From: JASFHF01 sp050123335
GTDB taxonomy: Bacteria > Pseudomonadota > Gammaproteobacteria > UBA12402
NCBI GenBank assembly: GCA_050123335.1
Contig: JASFHH010000001.1
Coordinates: forward strand, 62,001-126,000
Length of the DNA stretch: 64,000 bases
Direction: 5' to 3'
Shown one piece after another: positions 8,040-17,307 of the stretch; the first letter of the stretch is position 1; each line of letters starts with the position of its first letter. The translations under genes were made by a program, and so were the position numbers. A model generated the notes under the pieces. It had not been told where the DNA came from and searched no databases. It saw only the letters and a list, made by a program, of their open reading frames with translations.

Positions 8040-9488
8040 ATGGATAATGTTAAATTTGTTGGAAGAAAGACGGAGCGAGAATTGCTCAATCAATTGCTCA
8101 GCAAGAAAACTTCTAGTTTAGTGGTTATAACAGGAAGAAGGAGGGTTGGAAAAAGTAGATTGATTGAGGAATTTGTCAAAAAGCATAAATGTTTTACGTT
8201 TGTAGGGTTGGCTCCGCAAAAAGAAACCACAGCGCAATCACAACGAGATGAATTTGCGCTACAATTAAGCCAACAGACAGGGCTTCCTGAAATTAAAGCA
8301 GATGATTGGAGCAAACTATTTTTGTTGTTAACAGAAAAAGTTAATAAAGAGAGAGTGATAATAGTATTTGATGAGGTGTCTTGGTTAGGTAGTAAAGACC
8401 ACGATTTTCTTGGTAAATTAAAGAATGCATGGGATACTTTTTTTAAAAAAAATTCTAAATTAATATTTATTTTATGTGGTTCTGTATCGTCATGGATTGA
8501 AAAAAATATTTTAAGTGGATCAGAATTTTTTGGTCGAGTGTCTCTAAAAATAACTTTAGAAGAGTTACCAGTAAATTCTGCTGTTAAAATGCTAAATTAT
8601 ATTGGATTTCGTAGATCTTCTTATGAAAAATTTATGTTACTGTCGGTATTAGGAGGTATACCTTGGTATATAGAATTAATTAATCCTATTTTAAGCGCTG
8701 AAAACAATATAAAACAGCTGTGCTTTTTTAAAGATGGTATTTTAACTGATGAGTTTAAAAAAATTTTTCATGATTTGTTTGGGAAAAGAGGAGAAATTTG
8801 CAGGCGTATTGTAGAATATTTAAGTAATGGGCCAGCAGAATATAAAGAAATTGTATCAGTTCTTAATTATTACAGCGGTGGTTCATTAAGTGATTATCTT
8901 AATGATTTAGTGATATCTGGATTCATAAAAAGAGATTATACTTGGGCGATTAATTCTGGAAAGGATACAAGTTTAAGTAAATATAGATTATGTGATAATT
9001 ATCTGAGGTTTTATTTAAAATATATATCCCCAAAAATCAATCAAATAAAAAAGGGTCAATATGCAGATTTATCAATAAATTCTTTGCCCGGATGGTCTAG
9101 TATTATTGGGTTTCAGTTTGAAAATTTGGTTTTGAATAATCGTAAACTAATATGGAACATATTAAAATTAAAGCCAGAAGATATATTAAATGATAATCCG
9201 TTTTTTCAACATAAGACTTTGAAACAAAAAGGATGTCAGATAGATTATTTAATTCAAACGAAACATAAAACATTGTTTGCATGTGAAATAAAATTCTACA
9301 AAAACGAGATTGGTTTAAAAGTTGTTGAGGATGTTAAACAAAAACTAAGTAAAATAAATGTCGCCAAAGGATTTGTTATTTTACCAGTGCTTATTTACGT
9401 TGGCGGAGTTACTCAAGAAGTTAAAGATAGTGATTATTTCTATTCAATTATTGATTTTTGTGAATTATTGAGTCTTGATTTATGGTAG
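8040..9488 (+). CDS. Archaeal-type AAA ATPase with C-terminal DUF234/PD-(D/E)XK-like domain
   Basis: 482 residues. Walker A GRRRVGKS is at residues 32-39 and Walker B IIVFDEVSW near 107-115. A winged-helix region (KEIVSVLNYYSGGSLSDYL) follows near residue 280. The C-terminal domain carries IDYLI and ACEIKFYK, the D...ExK pattern of a restriction-like nuclease fold seen in DUF234 proteins. The cellular role of this family is not established; mobile or defence-related functions have been suggested. ATG 8040 is preferred to TTG 8028 because GGAGG (8030-8034) is placed for it. It stands alone behind three TTGCGCAA palindromes, which suggests autoregulation, perhaps with small-molecule or DNA sensing. 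Confidence 0.85.
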   Translation: MDNVKFVGRKTERELLNQLLSKKTSSLVVITGRRRVGKSRLIEEFVKKHKCFTFVGLAPQKETTAQSQRDEFALQLSQQTGLPEIKADDWSKLFLLLTEKVNKERVIIVFDEVSWLGSKDHDFLGKLKNAWDTFFKKNSKLIFILCGSVSSWIEKNILSGSEFFGRVSLKITLEELPVNSAVKMLNYIGFRRSSYEKFMLLSVLGGIPWYIELINPILSAENNIKQLCFFKDGILTDEFKKIFHDLFGKRGEICRRIVEYLSNGPAEYKEIVSVLNYYSGGSLSDYLNDLVISGFIKRDYTWAINSGKDTSLSKYRLCDNYLRFYLKYISPKINQIKKGQYADLSINSLPGWSSIIGFQFENLVLNNRKLIWNILKLKPEDILNDNPFFQHKTLKQKGCQIDYLIQTKHKTLFACEIKFYKNEIGLKVVEDVKQKLSKINVAKGFVILPVLIYVGGVTQEVKDSDYFYSIIDFCELLSLDLW

Positions 9489-9571
9489 TTTGTTTAGAGT
9501 TATAATGAAATAGTTTCGAGTATTTGATACTGTCGTGTTATCATTAACTCAATTATACTGAAGGTATCAAA

Positions 9572-10525
9572 TTGAAAATTGGTAACATCCAACTCAAAAA
9601 CAATTTAATTCTGGCGCCGTTATCAGGTATTACCGATCTGCCGTTCCGCAAATTATGTTTGCGTTTTGGCGCCGGTATGACTGTTGCTGAGATGGTGGAT
9701 TGTAATGCTTGTGTGCGTGATTTGCGTAACACTAAATTGCGTTTGCGTTTTTGCGAAGAAGAAATTCCTCGTTGTGTGCAGCTTGTGGGAAATCGTATTA
9801 ATGTGATGGCTGAAGCTGCTAAATTTTGTGAGGATGAAGGTGCGCAGATTATTGATATCAATATGGGTTGTCCGGTAAAAAAAGTTTGCGGTAAAAATGC
9901 TGGCGCTGCTTTGATGCAAGATGAAAAATTAGCAGCAGAATTATTATCTAAAATAGTTTCTGCGGTTAAAATTCCTGTTACAGCAAAAATGCGTCTTGGT
10001 TGGGATAACGATCATCAAAATGTTTTACAGATTGCTCGTATTGCTGAAGATGCAGGCGTTTGTGCTATTACCATTCATGGGCGTACCCGTGCTGATAAAT
10101 ATAACGTACCAGCACGATATGATTTAATTAAATTAGTTAAACAGAAATTAAAAATCCCAGTGATTGCTAATGGTGATATCAACAGCCGCGCAAAAATGTT
10201 AGAAGTATTGGAGTTTACGCAGGCAGATGGTGTTATGATTGGCCGTGCTGCTTTGGGTAGGCCGTGGATTTTTAAAGAGCTTTTAGATGAAGATGTTGAA
10301 GTTGATCTTTGCGCTTTAATTACCGAACATTTGCAAATGTTGTATGATTTTTATGGAGAAAGAATAGGGGTAACTTTAGCACGCAAACATGTTGGTTGGT
10401 ATTTAAAAGGCTATCCGCATGCAAAAAAAGTGCGTCAAGAGTTTTACGCATTGACATCGAAGGAGCAGCAGTTAGAATATATATCCGCTACATTTAGAAA
10501 TGCGAGGTTTATAACTGACAAATAA
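9572..10525 (+). CDS. dusB: tRNA-dihydrouridine synthase B
   Basis: 317 residues, FMN TIM-barrel enzyme that reduces uridine to dihydrouridine in tRNA D-loops. LAPLSGITDLPFRKLC starts the barrel. INMGCPVKKVCGKNAGAAL contains the catalytic Cys of the family, and ITIHGRTRADKY with VIANGDI forms the flavin site. TTG at 9572 is the only sensible start, with GAAGG at 9560-9564. In enterobacteria dusB precedes fis; here fis is replaced by a small unknown gene. A dyad TTTGATAC...GTATCAAA (9523-9530 and 9564-9571) could partly mask the ribosome site. Confidence 0.9.
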   Translation: MKIGNIQLKNNLILAPLSGITDLPFRKLCLRFGAGMTVAEMVDCNACVRDLRNTKLRLRFCEEEIPRCVQLVGNRINVMAEAAKFCEDEGAQIIDINMGCPVKKVCGKNAGAALMQDEKLAAELLSKIVSAVKIPVTAKMRLGWDNDHQNVLQIARIAEDAGVCAITIHGRTRADKYNVPARYDLIKLVKQKLKIPVIANGDINSRAKMLEVLEFTQADGVMIGRAALGRPWIFKELLDEDVEVDLCALITEHLQMLYDFYGERIGVTLARKHVGWYLKGYPHAKKVRQEFYALTSKEQQLEYISATFRNARFITDK

Positions 10526-10545
10526 AATAACAAAAGGAAAATCAA

Positions 10546-10926
10546 ATGTTTAATAAAAACAAAATATTTAATGGTTACTTCTCTGTCTCTCTAGAAGAAA
10601 AAAAGTCCATACAACTTGTAAAATTTGTTTTAAAAAATAATCAAATCTATCAAAACAAAAAATGTATCATAACAAATGAGCCAGAGATTCGACAATATAT
10701 TATGCAATATTTAGGTAAAGTTCATGAAAGTATAATCATAGAGTGCTTACGAAAATCCATTACCCAATGCAGCGTTGTTTACGGGAAAAATGGTAGCCAT
10801 GTATATGTGTTGATGATGAAACATGATGTATTTGAAAACGAAATTAGTAAGCAATGTTTACAGAACGGGCTAAAGTATCAGCAGCTAATATTGCAGAATT
10901 TTAATAAAATATTTGGGATGTATTAA
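10546..10926 (+). CDS. Hypothetical protein, 126 residues
   Basis: Not recognised. It starts 20 bases after dusB with AAAAGGAAA in front of ATG 10546, so it is probably cotranscribed and takes the position fis occupies in other gammaproteobacteria. It does not look like Fis: I see no C-terminal helix-turn-helix of that type. The protein is soluble, basic and rich in Lys/Asn/Ile, with no signal peptide or membrane segment. It could be a lineage-specific regulator or effector, but nothing in the sequence shows this. Confidence 0.7.
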   Translation: MFNKNKIFNGYFSVSLEEKKSIQLVKFVLKNNQIYQNKKCIITNEPEIRQYIMQYLGKVHESIIIECLRKSITQCSVVYGKNGSHVYVLMMKHDVFENEISKQCLQNGLKYQQLILQNFNKIFGMY

Positions 10927-11019
10927 TCATCTTGCAAAGTACAATTTTGCTTCCAATTATTGAGATATTACAAGACGAGTGTATAATGTATTGTTTTAAC
11001 GATTAATAGATAGAAGCAT

Positions 11020-12219
11020 ATGAACGACATGACTTTAAAAAAACATGCAATTATAAGTTCCATTATTGTTGTTATAACTTTTGCTGTGATAGAACAATTT
11101 GTCACTGACTGTTATTTGCCTTCTTTGCCTGCAATTGCACATGCGTTTGCGGTTAACAATTCTTATGTGCAGCTGGCGGTTACTTTTTTTGTATTAGGTG
11201 CGACGATATCACAATTTGTTTTTGGTCCTTTATCAGATAGTTGGGGACGAAAGCCAGTTTTTTTGTTGGGTATAGCTATTTTTTTATTTGGAGTTTTATT
11301 GAGTTTGTTTGCGCTAAATGTGCAGATGTTTTTGTTGGGTCGATTAATTCAAGGTTTTGGCATTGGTAGCGGTTATGCTATTGCTAGAGCAATGGCGCGC
11401 GATATGTTTTCCGGAAAAGCGTTTGCTAAAATGATATCATATTTAAGTATCATTATCATAATACTTCCGTTAGCGTCACCGATAATTGGTGGTTATATTC
11501 AACATCATTTTGGGTGGCGTTATGTATTTTTACTTTTGCTGATTTTAGGAATAATTTTAATTGTTTCGATATGTTTTTTCCTTTATGAAACTCTTCGTGC
11601 AGAACATAAACAGGTTTTACATCTTAAAAATATTCTGCAGGCATATATGACATTGCTGACCAGTAGAGTATTTATTGTAAATACGCTGTGTGTTAGTTTT
11701 GTGACTTCAGCGGCTGTAATTTATATTACGATCACACCTTTTCTTTATCAGAATGTATTGCATTTATCACCAGTTGCATTTGGATGGGTTACCGCATCAG
11801 TTGCGATTGGTGCCGCGCTTGGAAATTTAATTAACACGCAGCTTCTTCGTTACTTAAGTATTGATGCTATTGTAAAAATAGGGATTACAATTGTTTTTGC
11901 TGCAGTAATAGTTATGTTGATTTTTGCGCTGATGTTTTGGCTGAATTTATATGTGGTTCTTTGTCCAATGTGGTGCATTGCAATTGGTGTAATGTTGATT
12001 GCGCCTAATCTTGCATCCAAAGCGATTGATCCTTTTCCGCAGTTTGCTGGTAAAACTGCGGCGTTATATGGAGGTATTCAGACTTTGATGTTTGCTTTTT
12101 GGAGTGGGGTTGCTTCCATGTTTCATACAAAAAATCAAATGCCGTTAGCGATATTGTTGTTAATATTAATGTTGTCGGTGGTTGGTATAAGGAGTCTGGC
12201 AAAACGTGGGATGACATGA
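11020..12219 (+). CDS. Bcr/CflA-type MFS multidrug exporter
   Basis: 399 residues with about 12 membrane helices. YLPSLPAIAHAF after helix 1 and GPLSDSWGRKPVFLLG after helix 2 are the Bcr/CflA (drug:H+ antiporter-1) signatures. GRLIQGFGIGSGYAIARAMARD matches the helix 4 motif. ATG 11020 follows GAAG at modest spacing; ATG 11029 is possible. A related exporter lies at 14375-15550 on the other strand. A strong hairpin at 12308 separates it from the convergent ABC-F gene. Substrates cannot be told from sequence. Confidence 0.88.
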   Translation: MNDMTLKKHAIISSIIVVITFAVIEQFVTDCYLPSLPAIAHAFAVNNSYVQLAVTFFVLGATISQFVFGPLSDSWGRKPVFLLGIAIFLFGVLLSLFALNVQMFLLGRLIQGFGIGSGYAIARAMARDMFSGKAFAKMISYLSIIIIILPLASPIIGGYIQHHFGWRYVFLLLLILGIILIVSICFFLYETLRAEHKQVLHLKNILQAYMTLLTSRVFIVNTLCVSFVTSAAVIYITITPFLYQNVLHLSPVAFGWVTASVAIGAALGNLINTQLLRYLSIDAIVKIGITIVFAAVIVMLIFALMFWLNLYVVLCPMWCIAIGVMLIAPNLASKAIDPFPQFAGKTAALYGGIQTLMFAFWSGVASMFHTKNQMPLAILLLILMLSVVGIRSLAKRGMT

Positions 12220-12307
12220 CTGGTAAAAAATAATTATCCAATTTTTTAAATGGTTACCTTTTGTTTAGACAAAACTCACGTTGATTTATGATTGCTTGCC
12301 CAATTTG

Positions 12308-12340
12308 CCAAAAACTATTAAATTATTTAATAGTTTTTGG
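12308..12340. terminator. Bidirectional intrinsic terminator
   Basis: Perfect 14-base arms CCAAAAACTATTAA / TTAATAGTTTTTGG with a 5-base loop, followed by TATTTTTG; A-rich sequence on the other side serves the minus strand. It sits between convergent genes ending at 12219 (+) and 12390 (-). Confidence 0.75.
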
Positions 12341-12389
12341 TATTTTTGTTAAGTTGATTTGCTAATTAGTGTCTGATAATCTAATATAT

Positions 12390-14207
12390 TCATTCCTGCA
12401 AAAGAACCCATTCTTTTTCATATTTTTCGCATTGTTGGATGAGTTTGGTTCTTTCTGCGCTTAGTTTTTGTAATTTATTTAGATTTTCAGTTGGATTAGC
12501 GCTTAATTCAGCAATGGTTTGCTCCAGCTCGGCAATTGCTTTTTGTTGTTTTTCGATTTTTCTTTCCAAAGTTTCTAATTGTTTTTGTAAGTTTTTTGGT
12601 TTTATCTTTTTTATTGGTGCTTTTTTAATATCGACATTTTTTTTGGAGAATAAATATGATTTATAATCATCAAGATCGCCTTTAAATGATTGAAGTTTTT
12701 TGTCTGCGACCAGCCAATAATCATCAATAATTTGTTTTAGTAAAAATCTATCGTGAGATACTATTACAACCGCGCCATCATAATTTTGCAAAGCGATAAT
12801 TAATGCTTGCCGCATATCTAAATCTAAATGATTTGTAGGTTCATCCAGTAATAAAACATTTGGAGATTGCCAAACTATAAGTGCTAGTGCAAGTCTTGCT
12901 TTTTCACCTCCGGAAAGATTTTTTGCCGGCATTAACGCCATATCTCCACAAAAATTAAAGCCGCCAAGAAATTTTCGCAGTTCTGTTGGTGTTTTATTTG
13001 GCGCAATTAACTGCAAATTTTGTAGTGGGCTTTTATTTTTATCAAGCCTATCTAAAGTATGTTGCGCAAAATATCCTATTTGTAATTTTTTGTTGCTGAT
13101 AATCTCGCCATTGATTGGTTTCAATTCTTGAGCTAATAATTTAATTAACGTTGATTTTCCGGCGCCGTTTCTGCCGAGTAAAGCAATGCGGTCTTGAGTG
13201 TTTAACTGTAAGTTGATGTTATCTAAAACCGTATTTTTGGTATAAGCAAAATTAACTTTTTCTAAGGTCAAAAGTGGGTTGGCTAAATGTTTTGGTATTT
13301 TAAAACTAAAAGAGAAGGGTGAGTCGATGTGCGCGGGCATAATTTCCTGCATTCTCGCTAAAGCTTTAACGCGGCTTTGAGCCTGGCGGGCTTTGGTTGC
13401 CTTAGCCTTAAAGCGTTGGATGAATGCTTGCATATGCTGAATTTGTTGTTGCTGTTTTTCGTATTGCTGTTGTTGTTGCGCCAAATCAAGAATACGCTGT
13501 TTTTCAAAAGTTGAATAATTGCCGCCATATAAATTTAATTTTTTATTTTCGATATGCACAATTTTATTTGCTAATTCATCTAAAAATTCACGATCATGTG
13601 AAATAAACATCAATAAGCCAGGATATTGTTTTAACCATTTTTCTAACCAAATAACTGAGTCTAAATCAAGGTGATTGGTTGGCTCATCAAGCAACAAAAT
13701 ATCTGATGGCACAAATAACGCGCGCGCGATATTTAAACGCATGCGCCATCCGCCGGATAGTGCATTTACAGTTGTAGTAATTTCCTGATTAGAAAAACCA
13801 AGACCATCTAAAATTTTTGCGGCTCTTGCTTCTGCGGTAAAACCATCGAGATTTTGTAAGGTTTCATATAATTGCGCTATTTTAAAACCATCATTATTTG
13901 CTTCTGCTATAGCTAATTTATGTTGGCAATCTCTAAGCGCGGTATCAGCGTCAATTACATATTCCAAAGAGCTTTTGTCGCTTTGTGGAATTTCTTGCTC
14001 AATGGTAACGGTGCGTAAATTTTTAGTAATTAAAACATTACCGGTTAAAGGTTCAAGTTTGCCTTGCAACAATAAAAATAGTGAGGTTTTGCCGCATCCG
14101 TTTTTACCAACTATGCCTATTTTTTGTTTGTTATAAAAGGTGGCATTAGCTTTGGTAAATAACAGTTTCGTGCCGCGTTGTAATTCTATGTCTTGCAGTG
14201 TAATCAT
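12390..14207 (-). CDS. ABC-F family ATPase (YheS/Uup-like)
   Basis: 605 residues with two ABC domains and no membrane segments, as in ABC-F proteins that act on the ribosome. First domain: GKNGCGKTS Walker A near residue 34, signature LSGGWRMRL and Walker B LLLDEPTNHLD. Second domain: GRNGAGKST, LSGGEKARL and LLLDEPTNHLD. An interdomain linker rich in Gln/Arg (residues 235-290) is the P-site tRNA interaction motif region. The C-terminal tail after about residue 520 is a Lys/Glu-rich coiled coil, which favours YheS or Uup over EttA. It likely relieves stalled translation. It stands alone between a terminator and a long hairpin. Confidence 0.88.
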   Translation of the reverse strand: MITLQDIELQRGTKLLFTKANATFYNKQKIGIVGKNGCGKTSLFLLLQGKLEPLTGNVLITKNLRTVTIEQEIPQSDKSSLEYVIDADTALRDCQHKLAIAEANNDGFKIAQLYETLQNLDGFTAEARAAKILDGLGFSNQEITTTVNALSGGWRMRLNIARALFVPSDILLLDEPTNHLDLDSVIWLEKWLKQYPGLLMFISHDREFLDELANKIVHIENKKLNLYGGNYSTFEKQRILDLAQQQQQYEKQQQQIQHMQAFIQRFKAKATKARQAQSRVKALARMQEIMPAHIDSPFSFSFKIPKHLANPLLTLEKVNFAYTKNTVLDNINLQLNTQDRIALLGRNGAGKSTLIKLLAQELKPINGEIISNKKLQIGYFAQHTLDRLDKNKSPLQNLQLIAPNKTPTELRKFLGGFNFCGDMALMPAKNLSGGEKARLALALIVWQSPNVLLLDEPTNHLDLDMRQALIIALQNYDGAVVIVSHDRFLLKQIIDDYWLVADKKLQSFKGDLDDYKSYLFSKKNVDIKKAPIKKIKPKNLQKQLETLERKIEKQQKAIAELEQTIAELSANPTENLNKLQKLSAERTKLIQQCEKYEKEWVLLQE

Positions 14208-14229
14208 AAAATTGCCTTAATTATCGATG

Positions 14230-14368
14230 TTACGCAAAAAGCTATATGAGATATATGAATTAATTTTTCGACGACTAGCTCCCATGGATGGAAGAGCGGG
14301 AGGTACATGGATGTACCAGGGAGGAGAAAAATTAATTCATATATCTCATATTTGTCAACTCTGCGTAA
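14230..14368. repeat. Long inverted repeat, ACATGGAYGT-core family (copy 2)
   Basis: Arms 14244-14269 and 14326-14351 are perfect over 26 bases, with an outer 7-base pair (TTACGCA / TGCGTAA). The 56-base loop holds CCCATGGATGG (14281-14291) and GGGAGGTACATGGATGTACC (14298-14317). It matches the loop core at 3931-3950 in 17 of 20 bases, and two of the differences are compensatory. Confidence 0.88.
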
Positions 14369-14374
14369 TATTGG

Positions 14375-15550
14375 TTAAATATCGGATCGCATGCCAATTT
14401 TAGCAGCAATAAAACAGCTAATAGCGCAGATCAATATTATCACAGCTAAAGGCATTTGGCTTGTATCTGGTAATATTGATATTGCGCTGCTTGCGATAAA
14501 GCCGCCTAATATTTGTAACGTTCCCAAAATAGAACATGCTAAGCCTGCTATTTTCGGGAACGGAGTTAATGCGCCGGTATATGCGTTGGCAAATACTAAA
14601 CCTGTTCCCATTACAAAAAACGCGACTGGTATTAAAATTACGTAAATGTTAAGCACACCAAGCATTGCAAACAATATTAAAAATAGCGCACTAGTTATCA
14701 ACACATAAGTGGCAGTTTTTAACATACAATGCATGCCGAAACGTTTTACTAGTTTACCGTTAGTTAATGCACCAATGACATAAGAAATGCCTACAACCAT
14801 AGCAGCCCAACCAAATTGTACGCTTGAGAAGTGTAATGAATTTTGTAGTAATATGGGTCCTAATGTTAACCATGCCAAAATACCTGCGTAAGACATAAAA
14901 ATACATACTCCATATGCTAAGTAATGTTTATTACCCAGCAAAGTTTTTGTATTTTCTTTAATGTATTTTGGTTTAACATGGCTTGCATCTTTGTGTTGAT
15001 TAGTTTCTGGCAGCAAGAAAAACAATCCCAACACAAAGATAGTGTATATGAGTGTTGCAATAAAATTAGCGCGCCAATTCAAATAGTGTTGGATGTATCC
15101 ACCTAGAAGTGGTATGCATGATAACACGGTTACAATTGTTGCAGCGCGGTAGGATTCAAATTTTGCTAAATCTGCTCCTTCAAAGCAATCACGCACCATT
15201 GCGCCGGTAACCGTAACACCAGCTGCAGCACCTAAGCCTTGTAATAATCTGCCAACAATGACCATCCAAACATTGAATGCAAGGCTACAAATTATGCCGC
15301 CAATTAAGCATATTAATAAGCCGATTAACAATGGAGTTTTGCGCCCGAACGCATCTGATGTAATGCCATACACCAATCTTGGCATACAAAATCCCAGCAT
15401 GAATGCTGCAACGGTAAACTGCACTAAACTAGTATTAGTATGCAGCGCATGTACCATGTAGGGCAGTGATGGCAGATAAATGTCCGATGCTATCTGACCT
15501 AAAGCAGCTAGAAAAACGGTAATTAAAAATAAATGGATTAATGATTTCAT
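14375..15550 (-). CDS. Bcr/CflA-type MFS multidrug exporter
   Basis: 391 residues with about 12 helices. DIYLPSLPYMVHAL and GITSDAFGRKTPLLIG are the family motifs, and GRLLQGLGAAAGVTVTGAMVRD covers helix 4. It is a paralogue of the exporter at 11020-12219. GAGGC precedes the start at 15550. A 139-bp hairpin (14230-14368) lies 7 bases beyond its stop codon and may end its transcript. The divergent region to its right (15551-15814) contains two dyads that could be operators. Confidence 0.87.
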   Translation of the reverse strand: MKSLIHLFLITVFLAALGQIASDIYLPSLPYMVHALHTNTSLVQFTVAAFMLGFCMPRLVYGITSDAFGRKTPLLIGLLICLIGGIICSLAFNVWMVIVGRLLQGLGAAAGVTVTGAMVRDCFEGADLAKFESYRAATIVTVLSCIPLLGGYIQHYLNWRANFIATLIYTIFVLGLFFLLPETNQHKDASHVKPKYIKENTKTLLGNKHYLAYGVCIFMSYAGILAWLTLGPILLQNSLHFSSVQFGWAAMVVGISYVIGALTNGKLVKRFGMHCMLKTATYVLITSALFLILFAMLGVLNIYVILIPVAFFVMGTGLVFANAYTGALTPFPKIAGLACSILGTLQILGGFIASSAISILPDTSQMPLAVIILICAISCFIAAKIGMRSDI

Positions 15551-15587
15551 ATTTAGCCTCTTTTATTTGCAATTATAAAATAGAAAT

Positions 15588-15634
15588 CTAGACATTGCGA
15601 AAAGCATATATGTTTCGTGTGTAATTATGTCTAG
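15588..15634. promoter_or_regulatory. Dyad CTAGACAT...ATGTCTAG in divergent intergenic region
   Basis: Perfect 8-base arms at 15588-15595 and 15627-15634, with an inner GCGAAA/TTTCGT pairing. It lies 38 bases upstream of the exporter start, so it is either an operator or a hairpin in its leader. Confidence 0.4.
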
Positions 15635-15772
15635 TTAAAATAATCGCCCCCGAGGGCTAAATACAAATTCTCATGATAGTTACTTCTTTTTTAAGGACAA
15701 AAAACATACATAGTTTAGCATAAAATCAAAAGATGTGCCAAAAATGATTGTCTAAAATGATTGTCTACATAA

Positions 15773-15808
15773 CATGACTCTTGAGTCATGGCTAATATTT
15801 GTTATAAT
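15773..15808 (+). promoter_or_regulatory. Promoter TTGAGT-N16-TATAAT with overlapping dyad
   Basis: TTGAGT at 15781-15786 and TATAAT at 15803-15808 are 16 bases apart. A perfect dyad CATGACTC-TT-GAGTCATG (15773-15790) covers the -35. The expected transcription start, about 7 bases downstream of the -10, falls on the ATG at 15815. Confidence 0.5.
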
Positions 15809-15814
15809 TTTTTA

Positions 15815-17131
15815 ATGGGTTTATTACAATCATCTACTACAGACAAGTATTCGCTTAAATTTTCGCAATTTCTACGTAAAAGTATGTGGGCACTTTTAAT
15901 CCTGATTGTAGGATATTTTGTGCAATATTTTATTAATGCGGTTTTAGCGCGCCACTTATCGCCAGCAAGATATGGAGATTTTTCTGTTGTATTGAGTGTT
16001 TCTCTGTTATTAGCAACATTGGCACATTTTGGCAGTGCAGAATCTTTGCTAAAATTTGTTCCGGCTTATATTACTAAACATGAGTGGGGAAAATTATCAG
16101 GCTTTATTAAGCGGCATTTTTCGCTATTAATAATAATTGCTCTAGCAATTACGATTATCAATGCTGTGGTTATTGTTGCTTTAATAATTTTGCATAATGT
16201 CGGAGTGCTCAATATATATCAATATCATCCAATCCTTTTAACTTTTTGGATTATTCCTTTATTGGGCTTTTTAATTTTTCAAGCAAGACTTTTAAGTAGC
16301 ATACAAAAACCTATGTTAGGATTGATTTCGCATAAAGTCTTGCCTTATGTTTTATTAACTGTTGGTGCGTTTTTTTTAGTTGTATATTCTGGTGATATTT
16401 ACATTTATCCAGCTCTATTGGTTTTTGGGTTTGCGTTATTAGGAGTTGTCGTATTTCAGTTTATCGCAATTCGTTTTTATTTGCCTAGTAAAATTGATGC
16501 CGTCAAACCAAAATTTGAGAAAAAACAGTGGTATTTTTTAGCTGCTAAGTTTTTGCTGATCGGTTTTTTATTTGATGCATTAGATAAACTTGACTTAATT
16601 ATGCTAGAAATTCTGGGTCGTAAAGAAAGTATCGTAGGAATTTACGCAGCAGTTGTAACAATATGTGTCATGTTGCGTTTATTCGTGAACGGATTTAATT
16701 TTATTATAGCTCCTATATTAAGTTCAGCAATTAGTAATAACGACAAACAAACATTGAAAAACTTCGCGAAAAAATGCAACATGTTAATATTTATAATTGT
16801 TTTAGTAGTATTATTTTTAGTTATTATATTTGGAAAATTTTTATTGCGTCTATTTGGGCCTGAATATGTTATCGGATATTATCCATTATTGATTGTAGTA
16901 TTAAGTCGGGCATTTAATTTTATCAGCATAATTCCATATAATTTATTGCGTTTTTCAAAAAAAGAAGTGGCTTTAATTAATGTCAATGCCATTGGTCTTG
17001 TAATCATGATAACTATAGACGTGCTCACCATTCCTAAATTTGGTATTTATGGAGCAGCTTTTGGTGCGCTGATCTCCAGAGCCTGCATCAGTTCTTGGGA
17101 AATACTTGCTGCCAGGAAAGTCATATATTGA
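15815..17131 (+). CDS. Polysaccharide/lipid flippase of the MATE/MOP superfamily (Wzx-like)
   Basis: About 438 residues with 12-14 hydrophobic segments. The N-terminal block LSPARYGDFSVVLS is typical of oligosaccharide flippases (PST/Wzx-like). It would move lipid-linked sugars across the inner membrane. The open frame extends to ATG 15788, but that codon lies inside the promoter-like elements. ATG 15815 has no Shine-Dalgarno and coincides with the predicted transcript start, so a leaderless message is possible. No polysaccharide cluster surrounds it, so its substrate is unclear. Confidence 0.75.
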   Translation: MGLLQSSTTDKYSLKFSQFLRKSMWALLILIVGYFVQYFINAVLARHLSPARYGDFSVVLSVSLLLATLAHFGSAESLLKFVPAYITKHEWGKLSGFIKRHFSLLIIIALAITIINAVVIVALIILHNVGVLNIYQYHPILLTFWIIPLLGFLIFQARLLSSIQKPMLGLISHKVLPYVLLTVGAFFLVVYSGDIYIYPALLVFGFALLGVVVFQFIAIRFYLPSKIDAVKPKFEKKQWYFLAAKFLLIGFLFDALDKLDLIMLEILGRKESIVGIYAAVVTICVMLRLFVNGFNFIIAPILSSAISNNDKQTLKNFAKKCNMLIFIIVLVVLFLVIIFGKFLLRLFGPEYVIGYYPLLIVVLSRAFNFISIIPYNLLRFSKKEVALINVNAIGLVIMITIDVLTIPKFGIYGAAFGALISRACISSWEILAARKVIY

Positions 17132-17307
17132 TGTTGCCTGTTTTTATTTATTGTTTCGGTATTAGTTGCTATAATTAAATAATTTTTTAACTTGTGTTTG
17201 ATCAAAAAAATGGGCAAAAGAAAAAGCTAAGCAAGTTAAAAAAGATTATTTCAATAAAAAATGGGAAATGTAACGTATTAATCATAATGTTGAAAAGGGG
17301 ATATATC

